A stretch of 16,560 nucleotides of DNA from Acidobacteriaceae bacterium (GTDB lineage Bacteria; Acidobacteriota; Terriglobia; Terriglobales; Acidobacteriaceae). The notes under the pieces are model-generated. The model was given only the letters and a program-made list of their open reading frames with translations, was not told the origin of the DNA and did not search any database. Shown piece after piece: positions 6,056-13,055 of the stretch. Positions within the stretch are counted from its first letter, which is position 1. Every line of letters begins with the position of its first letter. The DNA lies in NCBI GenBank assembly GCA_025462785.1, contig JAOAPG010000346.1, positions 1-16,560 on the forward strand, read 5' to 3'. The translations under genes were made by a program, and so were the position numbers.

Positions 6056-6736
6056 TTAACTTACAAACTTGTAACCAGTGCCATGCACCGTGAGAATGAA
6101 GCGCGGCTCCTCTGGCTTAGGCTCGATCTTTTGCCGCAAATGGACGATATGCGCATCAACCGTACGGGTAGTGGGAAAGCGCTCGTAACCCCAGACTTCC
6201 TCAAGCAGACGCTCCCGGCTAAGGGTCTCGCCTTGATGGCAAAGAAAATACTTCAGCAGCTCGAATTCCTTGGACGAGAACTCAAGCGCTTCACCCGCGC
6301 GCGAGGCCTGGCAACTACGCAGATTTACTTCAATGTCGCCAAAGGTAATGCGCTCCTGCTCCTTGGGAACGGTCCGCGAACGACGCAACACGGCCTTGAC
6401 TCGCGCAAGCAGCTCGCGAATGGAAAACGGCTTGGTGACGTAATCGTCGGCACCTAGTTCGAGTCCCACAACCTTGTCTACTTCCTGGCCCCGTGCCGTT
6501 AGCATGATGATTGGCATCGAGGGCCGTTTGCTTTTAAGCTGCTTGCAAACATCCAGACCGCTCATGCGGGGCATCATTACGTCGAGAATGACTAAGTCGG
6601 GAGCCTCGCTGAGTGCGCGCTACAGACCCGCGACGCCGTCTGGAGCAGTGAGCACCTTATACCCCTCGAATTCGAAGTTGTCACGAAGGCCCGCCACCAT
6701 ATTTGGTTCGTCCTCGACAATCAGGATTCTGGCCAT
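6056..6736 (-). pseudogene. OmpR/PhoB-type response regulator interrupted by an in-frame TAG
   Basis: The frame from ATG 6736 encodes a complete two-domain regulator except that codon 39 is TAG (6622-6620). Before it: MARILIVEDEPNMVAGL with the acidic pocket (E8, D9). After it, in the same frame: LVILDVMMP with phospho-acceptor D52, LTARG (T80) and DYVTKPFS (K102), then the winged-helix DNA-binding domain ending VHGTGYKFVS. Length (226 codons) is normal and there is no frameshift, so a single substitution explains it; a CAG or GAG codon is expected there. If real, translation gives a 38-residue stub. Reinitiation at ATG 6577 (codon 54) would yield a protein lacking D52. An alternative start at GTG 6799 with GGAGGGAG 5 nt upstream would add 21 residues. 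It lies between its cognate kinase and the phosphatase. Sequencing error, true decay or suppression remain possible. Confidence 0.85.
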
Positions 6737-6804
6737 ATCAGGCTGTCCCAACTTTCTCTTTTTGACCTGGAACTCGACTGCTGCATCGATAGGTGCCACT
6801 GCGA

Positions 6805-6812
6805 CTCCCTCC
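6805..6812 (-). promoter_or_regulatory. Strong ribosome site just after the kinase stop
   Basis: GGAGGGAG on the minus strand lies 9 nt after the kinase stop codon and 5 nt before GTG 6799, in frame with the response regulator. The ATG usually expected for the family (6736) has no comparable site. This suggests the regulator may start at 6799 with a 21-residue extension unusual for the family. Confidence 0.45.
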
Positions 6813-6820
6813 ACCAAACT

Positions 6821-8491
6821 TCATGCCGAGGCTGCTTTCCCGCTGTTCTCTGCCGGATACAGCGGAAGAGTAATGGTAAATTTGCTGCCCGCACCGGGTG
6901 CGCTGTCCACCGCGACATCGCCACCGTGAGCCTTGGCGATATGCTGTACCAGGGAAAGCCCCAACCCGCTCCCCTTGGTGTTGTGAACCAACGGATCACC
7001 AACGCGATAGAACTTCTCGAAAATCTTGTGTTGCTCGTGAGGTGGAATGCCAATCCCATGATCAATTACTTCCAGCTTCACGGATCCGTTTTCACGATAT
7101 AGATTGACCCCAATGTACTTTCGGTCTTGCGAATATTTGAGGGCGTTGTTCACGAGATTGACCAGCGAGCGCGCCATGGCTTCGCGATCAACTCGCAGAG
7201 CTGGCACATCGCCGATCTTCTCTTCGAAAGTGAAGCCGTGTTGCTCGATCTGATAACGGTAAGATTCCAGCGTGTTGCAAACCAGTTCGCGCAAGTCGGT
7301 CTCACGGAAGTCATATTCCTTCCGTCCAGCCTCGATACGCGAAAAATCAAGAATGTTATTGATCAGGGCAGTTAGACGTTCACTCTCTTTGCGGATGATG
7401 CAGTAGTACTCCTGGTGCTTGTCCGGGCTGGTGAGGCGCCCTAACTCCAGGGTTTCTGCGTACAACCGAATTAGTGAGAGCGGTGTGCGCAATTCGTGCG
7501 AGACGTTGGATACGAAATCGGACTTCAGGCGCGCTAGCGCCATTTCTTTGCTCACGTTGCGATAGGTAAGAAAAATCCCGCCGGCCAGAAGGAACGAGAG
7601 TCCGCCCAGGATCAAGAAGCTGGTGTGCACAAAATGCTGTCCTAATGCCGCCAAAGTAGTGCCGCGCAACTTCATGCCGAGGACCAGCCCAGGAAACACC
7701 CCCTCCATGGTCCGCTCCATCTCCGCGTCGCCGCCGTCCCAGCCGACGCCATAGGCAAGCGGAGTGGAGTCGCTCTTGGGACGAACCATGATCACAGCAT
7801 TCTTATCGGTTTGCGCTTCGGCCATATTGCGGCTCATAACTTGGTCGAGAGTTTGGGGGAAAAATTGATCCCGCAAGTAGTCGCCATCGAAGGTGATGCC
7901 AGCGATGGCTTGTTTACCTGTTTGTTTGTCCGTCTTCACAAACATCGCCGTTGACGAATAGACGTGCTTGTCGCCTCGCGGCATCCATTCGCTATCGAAG
8001 TAATAAGGCGTGCCCTTCTCTTGCATCTTCGCCAACTTCTTCGAGAAGTCGTCGAATTCCAGCTTCCACCAACCGTCCATCATCTTGGACACGTGCTCGG
8101 CCTCGTCGCGAAAACCGGGATCATCCCTGAGCCGGTTAGGCTGGGAGCGGATGACGAATCCGTGTTCGGGATCGTAGATCATTAAATGGGCAACATACGG
8201 ATGAGCCGCAAGGATCCGGTCGAGGGTTACGCTGCAAGCTTCGCCCGGTGCCGGAAAATGATTGCGAACATCGTCCACCAGTTCGGCTGCTTTCTGGTTA
8301 ATCTGCTTTTCGGAAATCGCCAAGACTTGACTGAAATCACGCTGGATGGCTGCCTCAACCCCGCGGTCACGCTGGACGGTTTTCAGATGTATTGCGCTCA
8401 GGACGACAAGGGTCGCTGCCGGCAAGACTATTGCCAGCTCCAAAGTCAACAGCAACCGGATCCGCTCGTTTCTTGGCCGTTTCGCTTTCAT
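6821..8491 (-). CDS. Membrane sensor histidine kinase
   Basis: A 556-aa sensor kinase. TM1 lies at about residues 11-34 and TM2 at about 287-310. The roughly 250-residue loop between them should face the periplasm and looks like a sensor domain, perhaps Cache-like (weak call). TM2 leads directly into the dimerisation helix with no clear HAMP domain. The H-box is NVSHELRTPLSL with phospho-accepting His332. The ATPase domain has the N-box NLVNNALKYS (445-454), G1 DHGIGIP (477-483), F-box FEKFYR (491-496) and G2 GSGLGL (507-512). All catalytic motifs are intact. The ATG at 8491 has AGGAG 7 nt upstream. It is the first gene of the minus-strand cluster and should phosphorylate the adjacent OmpR-type regulator, whose frame is broken here. 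Confidence 0.93.
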   Translation of the reverse strand: MKAKRPRNERIRLLLTLELAIVLPAATLVVLSAIHLKTVQRDRGVEAAIQRDFSQVLAISEKQINQKAAELVDDVRNHFPAPGEACSVTLDRILAAHPYVAHLMIYDPEHGFVIRSQPNRLRDDPGFRDEAEHVSKMMDGWWKLEFDDFSKKLAKMQEKGTPYYFDSEWMPRGDKHVYSSTAMFVKTDKQTGKQAIAGITFDGDYLRDQFFPQTLDQVMSRNMAEAQTDKNAVIMVRPKSDSTPLAYGVGWDGGDAEMERTMEGVFPGLVLGMKLRGTTLAALGQHFVHTSFLILGGLSFLLAGGIFLTYRNVSKEMALARLKSDFVSNVSHELRTPLSLIRLYAETLELGRLTSPDKHQEYYCIIRKESERLTALINNILDFSRIEAGRKEYDFRETDLRELVCNTLESYRYQIEQHGFTFEEKIGDVPALRVDREAMARSLVNLVNNALKYSQDRKYIGVNLYRENGSVKLEVIDHGIGIPPHEQHKIFEKFYRVGDPLVHNTKGSGLGLSLVQHIAKAHGGDVAVDSAPGAGSKFTITLPLYPAENSGKAASA

Positions 8492-8539
8492 CCTGGACTC
8501 CTGATCCGGACCTTTACCTGGATCAGCCCGGCACTAACC

Positions 8540-8568
8540 ATAGTTCAACGGGGCAGAACAGGTGTCAA
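8540..8568 (-). promoter_or_regulatory. Candidate sigma-70 promoter of the kinase cluster
   Basis: On the minus strand a perfect TTGACA (8568-8563) is followed after exactly 17 nt by AACTAT (8545-8540), a weak -10 that keeps the key A at position 2 and T at position 6. The kinase start codon is about 50 bp downstream. Adjacent tandem repeats (8574-8591) suggest an activator site. Confidence 0.4.
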
Positions 8569-8573
8569 ACAGC

Positions 8574-8591
8574 CGTAAAAATACGTAAAAA
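8574..8591. promoter_or_regulatory. Tandem CGTAAAAA repeats upstream of the kinase promoter
   Basis: CGTAAAAA occurs at 8574-8581 and again at 8584-8591, a 10-bp period, so both copies fall on the same helix face. They lie 5 bp upstream of the TTGACA of the candidate kinase promoter. Tandem half-sites at about one helical turn are how OmpR/PhoB-type regulators bind, so autoregulation by the neighbouring regulator is a reasonable inference. Confidence 0.4.
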
Positions 8592-8739
8592 GTTGTGAAT
8601 TGGCTAATGTCGTATCCCGAACAAGGCGAGCTTGAAACCTTGCAGGTGGGGACGAAGCTTCGGGATTGCACCCGTCCCTGGCAGTGGACCAACTCTGTAA
8701 GGAGCGCCTCCACTCGTCTGTTTTGAGTCCGATTCTTAC

Positions 8740-10500
8740 CTATGACATGCTGCCCACTTCCTGCCGCTCGCCGACTTGTTGGCGCCACATGGCATAGTAC
8801 AATCCCTTTTTCTCGATCAGCTCAGAGTGCTGCCCGAACTCGACAATACGTCCTCGTTCCAGTACATAAATACGATCAGCATGCATGACAGTGGACAGGC
8901 GATGTGCAATGAGAATTGTGATCGCTTCCTGATCGCTTGCCACCTCACGCATAGTCCGACTGATCTCCTCTTCGGTGATGGAGTCCAGCGAAGAGGTCGC
9001 TTCGTCAAACACCAGCAACTGCGGGCATCTCAGCAACGCACGAGCGATTGAAAGGCGCTGCTTTTCTCCGCCCGAAACCTTTACACCACCTTCTCCGATG
9101 AGGGTGTCCAACCCATGCTCAGCACGTGCGAGCAGACTGTGAACCGCTGCCTTGTTTAAGACCTCAAGGCACTCTTGGTCCGTCGCCTCGGGGTTCACAA
9201 AGAGCAGGTTTTCGCGAATGGAGCCCGAGAATAGCTGCGTGTCTTGAGTTACAAATCCGATCTTTTCCCGTAATTCATCTAAATCGACCCGGCTTGCCGG
9301 AATGCTGTTGTACAAAATTTCGCCATATTTTGGAGAATAAAGCCCAACAAGAAGTTTTACGAGCGTCGTCTTACCCGCACCTGACGGACCAACAAAGGCG
9401 ATCGTGTCTCCTCGAGCTGCGTTAAAACTTATGCGATTTAGTGCAAGAACCGAGGCACTGTGGTGCTGGAAACTGACCTCCTCGAAATGCAAAGTCATTA
9501 ACTCTTCAACCGGAACGGGATTCTCGGGCTTGGCATCGCGCGGTGTATCGAGTATTTCCTGAAAGTTCTGCAACGACACTTCAGTTTCACGGTATGTATT
9601 GATGATGTTTCCCAATTCCTGCAAAGGGGTAAAGATAAAAAATGAATACAGCATTAACGAGAAGAACTGCCCGACCGTGATCTGTTGTCGAAAAATTAGA
9701 TAAAGCATCAGGAACAGGATGCTGGTGCGCAGCGCATTGACCGACGTCCCTTGAATGAAACTGAGGCTGCGCAGATACTTCACCTTATTGAGTTCAAGTT
9801 TGAGAATCTTTTCCGTTGTCCCGTTGAGACGGGATACTTCTTGTTGCGCGAGACCGAGGCTCTTGACCAACTCGATATTTCGAAGCGACTCGGTGGTCGA
9901 ACCCGCCAGTGCCGTCGTCTCGGCAACAATTGTCTTCTGGATCTTTTTGATTTTGCGGCTAAGGACCGAGCTGATAATTCCGAGCAGAGGAACAGTAATC
10001 AGGAACGCTGGTGCAATCGCCCAATGCACTCGAAAGGCATACACCATGACGAAGACAATGCCCACCACTGAAGTGAAAAGCACGTTGACAGCAGCAGTGA
10101 TAAATTTCTCCACATCGATCCGCACCTTTTGCAGCTTGCCCAGAGTTTCGCCGCTGCGCTGATCTTCGAAGACTTGATAAGGAAGGTCCAACGAGTGCCG
10201 GATGCCGTCCGAGTACATCTGCGCTCCCAGGCGTTGCACAATCACGTTCACAAAATAGTCCTGGAAGTTTTTAGCTACCCGAGACACGAACGCAACCCCA
10301 ACCGCCGCCAACAACAGGAGCCCGGCGCCGCGAATGAATTGTGACTGTGTGTATTGATGGTATTTGGTGGCGTATCCATCAATGACGTGACGAAAAATAA
10401 GTGGGTCGAGCAGTGAAAATATTTGATTTACCGCCGCAAGTACGAGTGCCACCACGACCAATTTCCAATATCGCTTTGCGTACTGAAATAGAAGAGTCAT
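8740..10500 (-). CDS. ABC exporter half-transporter (fused membrane and ATPase domains)
   Basis: A 586-aa type I ABC exporter subunit, expected to act as a homodimer in the inner membrane. The membrane domain covers about residues 1-310, with helices near 14-36, 56-73, 133-155, 160-180, 255-270 and 276-293. The ATPase domain has Walker A GPSGAGKT (371-378), Q-loop Gln419, signature VSGGE (475-479, versus the usual LSGGQ), Walker B LLVFDE with catalytic Glu500, the D-loop SLD and the switch His533 in IAHRLST. Length is typical for MsbA/LmrA-type proteins. The substrate (lipid, drug or peptide) cannot be told; there is no peptidase or other extra domain. The ATG at 10500 has no evident ribosome site. 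Three TGAWTCA sites lie upstream. Confidence 0.93.
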   Translation of the reverse strand: MTLLFQYAKRYWKLVVVALVLAAVNQIFSLLDPLIFRHVIDGYATKYHQYTQSQFIRGAGLLLLAAVGVAFVSRVAKNFQDYFVNVIVQRLGAQMYSDGIRHSLDLPYQVFEDQRSGETLGKLQKVRIDVEKFITAAVNVLFTSVVGIVFVMVYAFRVHWAIAPAFLITVPLLGIISSVLSRKIKKIQKTIVAETTALAGSTTESLRNIELVKSLGLAQQEVSRLNGTTEKILKLELNKVKYLRSLSFIQGTSVNALRTSILFLMLYLIFRQQITVGQFFSLMLYSFFIFTPLQELGNIINTYRETEVSLQNFQEILDTPRDAKPENPVPVEELMTLHFEEVSFQHHSASVLALNRISFNAARGDTIAFVGPSGAGKTTLVKLLVGLYSPKYGEILYNSIPASRVDLDELREKIGFVTQDTQLFSGSIRENLLFVNPEATDQECLEVLNKAAVHSLLARAEHGLDTLIGEGGVKVSGGEKQRLSIARALLRCPQLLVFDEATSSLDSITEEEISRTMREVASDQEAITILIAHRLSTVMHADRIYVLERGRIVEFGQHSELIEKKGLYYAMWRQQVGERQEVGSMS

Positions 10501-10562
10501 AGATGTGAAAAGACGTCAAACCAGCGGCGCCAAAGTATGTTGGATGGTAGAGAAGAGGCCTT

Positions 10563-10631
10563 TGATTCAAGAACCCCGTCCGGGTGATTCACGAATGCAG
10601 ACAGAGTTCCCGCACGTGAACCCGTGATTCA
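10563..10631. promoter_or_regulatory. Three TGATTCA sites upstream of the ABC exporter gene
   Basis: TGATTCA occurs at 10563-10569, 10585-10591 and 10625-10631. The word is palindromic around its central base (TGA-N-TCA). All three lie in the 162-bp gap between the end of glpF and the start of the exporter gene. They may form an operator for the exporter. A GGAACTCTGT (minus strand, GGAACT at 10610-10605) lies among them. No repressor gene is adjacent. Confidence 0.35.
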
Positions 10632-10662
10632 ACGTAGGTTGTCGCCATTCGGAAGCTAAGTT

Positions 10663-11391
10663 TCAGGCCCCGAGCACCCGTAGGAACAATCCAGCCAAAG
10701 CAGCGCCAATCGCAGGGCCCAGAATCGGAATCGCGGCATAACCCCAATCCGAGTTCGCTTTCCCGGCAATCGGAAGGACGTAATGAGCGAGACGAGGTCC
10801 AAGGTCTCGGGCAGGATTGATTGCGTAGCCTGTGGTTCCTCCGAGCGAGAGTCCAATGCCCCAGACTAAGCAACTCACCAGATAGGGTGTGAGTCCGGCA
10901 GCCGCCCCTGTCGACAGTACAAGTTTCGAACTGATCGCTCCCGCTGCCAGCACAAGCACTGCGGTTGCGATGACTTCGCTTGCCAGGTTTGCTATCGGCT
11001 TGCGAATGCCCGGGCTGGTACAGAAGACTGCGCGCTTCAAATCGGCGTCCGGCGTCTCTTTCCAATGCGGCCCATAGTGCACCCACACCAAAACTGCTCC
11101 GGTGAATGCACCCGTCAATTGCGCCGTGGCAAAAGGAAGCAACTTGGTGAAGTCTTGGTTCTTTATAGCGAATGCAAGTGTGATGGCGGGGTTCAGGTGA
11201 GCGTCTACGCTGCCGCAAAGCACTGCCGTGAAAATGCCTGCAAGGACGGCGAAGGCCCAACCAGTGGTGATGACCATCCAACCGCCGTTTTGTGATTTTG
11301 AGCGCTTCAGTAAAACTCCGGCAACAACGCCGTCGCCAAGCAAAATCATGATGAGCGTACCCATAAACTCGCCGAAGAAAGGAGATCTCAT
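10663..11391 (-). CDS. glpF: Glycerol uptake facilitator (aquaglyceroporin)
   Basis: A 242-aa MIP-family channel with six hydrophobic helices and the two pore half-helices. The first NPA motif is in AHLNPAI (residues 64-70) and the second in INPARDLGPR (191-200). The Asp directly after NPAR is a hallmark of glycerol-conducting GlpF channels rather than strict water channels, and Arg195 forms part of the selectivity filter. It lets glycerol diffuse through the inner membrane. It is the last gene of the glpK-glpD-glpF series, 95 bp after glpD. The ATG at 11391 has a GTGAGG close upstream. Somewhat shorter than E. coli GlpF (281 aa). Confidence 0.93.
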   Translation of the reverse strand: MRSPFFGEFMGTLIMILLGDGVVAGVLLKRSKSQNGGWMVITTGWAFAVLAGIFTAVLCGSVDAHLNPAITLAFAIKNQDFTKLLPFATAQLTGAFTGAVLVWVHYGPHWKETPDADLKRAVFCTSPGIRKPIANLASEVIATAVLVLAAGAISSKLVLSTGAAAGLTPYLVSCLVWGIGLSLGGTTGYAINPARDLGPRLAHYVLPIAGKANSDWGYAAIPILGPAIGAALAGLFLRVLGA

Positions 11392-11486
11392 TCTGCCTCA
11401 CATTCAGATGACAGTTACAATTCGAGTCCCGTTGTTACGTCTCATAACGGATCTGTTGCTCAAATACGCGAGATGTCGCAAAAAAA

Positions 11487-13055
11487 TTAGTGCAGGAGAT
11501 ACCCTTCGGCAAGATTCGTGAATGAAGCAATTTGGTCGTGGATCCAATCGTCATCGCGGCCGAGTTCAGATGCCATGAGCTTCGCGACTGCGGGCGCCAT
11601 TTCAATAGCGGCACGAGCATTCAGAAAGAGTGCCCGAGTGCGGCGTGACAGAATGTCATCCAGCGTGCGCGCCATCTCCTTGCGGACTCCCCAAACAACT
11701 TCCGCACCAGAATATGGAAGCTCCGAGTGAAGTGGTTGAGCAAGATTTGAATCATTTCTCATCAGGGCTCGAATGGCTTCAGCATCGGCGCCATAAACCC
11801 AGAGGCTGCCAAGATCCTCAATGTTCTCGCGGTAACCGTGAATTCGCAATGTTTTCGTGATGCAGGGCTTGTCCTCGAGCTTTCCGAGAGTGATGGCGTG
11901 ATTTACGCAGTCCTCGGCCATGTGGCGATAGGTCGTCCACTTGCCTCCAACGATGGTCAGGAGCCCGGAGTCATCAATATGAATGGTGTGGTCGCGAGAC
12001 AGCGCGGAGGTCTTCGATGCTGCCGCTCCATCATTTTTGACCAGCGGGCGAATGCCGACATAAACGCTCAATACGTCACTTCGCTCGGGAGTGCGGCTGA
12101 GATATTGACCAGCGGTTTCAAGAACAAAATTGATCTCGTCTTCGAGCGGGAGTGGATCGTAGGATGGCTGTTCAATGGGAGTGTCAGTGGTTCCGACCAC
12201 CGTGTGTCCGTGCCAGGGAATTGCGAAGAGGACACGTCCGTCACTCGTATGCGGAACCATGATAGCTGAGTCTCCTCGCAAGAAAGAGCGCTCAAAAACC
12301 AGATGGATGCCCTGACTCGGCGCGATCATTGTCTCCGCTGTGGGTTCGGCTAATCTGCGAATCTGATCGGCGAACATTCCGGTGGCATTTATGACGACGC
12401 GAGCAGGAATCGTGAACCGTTGTCCACTTTCGTCATCGCTTGCAACTACTCCATTGACGTAACCGTCGGCGTCTTTCGTGAGTTCAATGACTGGAGCATA
12501 GTTCAGCAGTACCGCATTGTGATTCGCTGCAGTCGCGAGTAGGTGAATCAGGAGACGACTGTCATCAAACTGACCGTCGTAATAAATAACTCCTCCACGC
12601 AGCCCATCGGTATTGATCGTTGGCAGTCTGGCGAGAGTTTCTTCGCGCGAGAGAATCCGCGAACGTCCGAAATTGTATTTACCAGCGAGCAAATCGTAAA
12701 TCTTTAGGCCGACGCCATAAAAAGGAGACTCCCACCAGGAATAAATGGGAACCACAAAAGCCAGGTCATGTACGAGGTGGGGCGCATTTTGGCGAAGTAT
12801 TCCACGTTCTTCGAGCGCCTCCATCACCAGCGAGACATTACCTTGTTCCAGATAGCGGACTCCGCCATGGACCAGCTTGGTGCTGCGGCTCGAAGTGGCT
12901 TTCCCGAAATCTTTCTTTTCGAGCAACAGCACTTCGAATCCACGAGACGCAGCATCCACCGCGATTCCTGCTCCAGTAGCTCCACCTCCAATGACGACTA
13001 TGTCCCATGGTCGCGAAAGTTCCGAAACTCGCGCCAACATTTCTTCGCGATTCAC
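11487..13055 (-). CDS. glpD: Aerobic glycerol-3-phosphate dehydrogenase
   Basis: A 522-aa FAD enzyme that oxidises sn-glycerol-3-phosphate to dihydroxyacetone phosphate at the inner membrane and passes electrons to quinone. The FAD dinucleotide fold is DIVVIGGGATGAGIAVDAA (from residue 18), followed by ATSSRSTKLVHGGVRYLEQG, the family signature. GRVLFAIPWHGHTVVGTTDT and LTIVGGKWTTYRHMAEDC are later conserved blocks. The C-terminal cap domain (DAO_C) extends to the end. Length is near E. coli GlpD (501 aa). The start is GTG 13055, directly abutting the glpK stop (TAG GTG), with GAGGA inside the glpK end as ribosome site. An ATG five codons in is possible but less well placed. Confidence 0.95.
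   Translation of the reverse strand: MNREEMLARVSELSRPWDIVVIGGGATGAGIAVDAASRGFEVLLLEKKDFGKATSSRSTKLVHGGVRYLEQGNVSLVMEALEERGILRQNAPHLVHDLAFVVPIYSWWESPFYGVGLKIYDLLAGKYNFGRSRILSREETLARLPTINTDGLRGGVIYYDGQFDDSRLLIHLLATAANHNAVLLNYAPVIELTKDADGYVNGVVASDDESGQRFTIPARVVINATGMFADQIRRLAEPTAETMIAPSQGIHLVFERSFLRGDSAIMVPHTSDGRVLFAIPWHGHTVVGTTDTPIEQPSYDPLPLEDEINFVLETAGQYLSRTPERSDVLSVYVGIRPLVKNDGAAASKTSALSRDHTIHIDDSGLLTIVGGKWTTYRHMAEDCVNHAITLGKLEDKPCITKTLRIHGYRENIEDLGSLWVYGADAEAIRALMRNDSNLAQPLHSELPYSGAEVVWGVRKEMARTLDDILSRRTRALFLNARAAIEMAPAVAKLMASELGRDDDWIHDQIASFTNLAEGYLLH

Noticed and set aside
8649..8678. GGGACG / CGTCCC stem downstream of the ABC exporter gene as a terminator
   Set aside because: The loop is 18 nt and there is no T-tract; competing pairings with the CGAAGCTTCG palindrome inside are equally good.
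10589..11401. Long minus-strand frame (270 codons) overlapping glpF in another phase
   Set aside because: The other frame carries both NPA motifs and the membrane helices of GlpF; this one is rich in Arg/His/Ser with no recognisable features.
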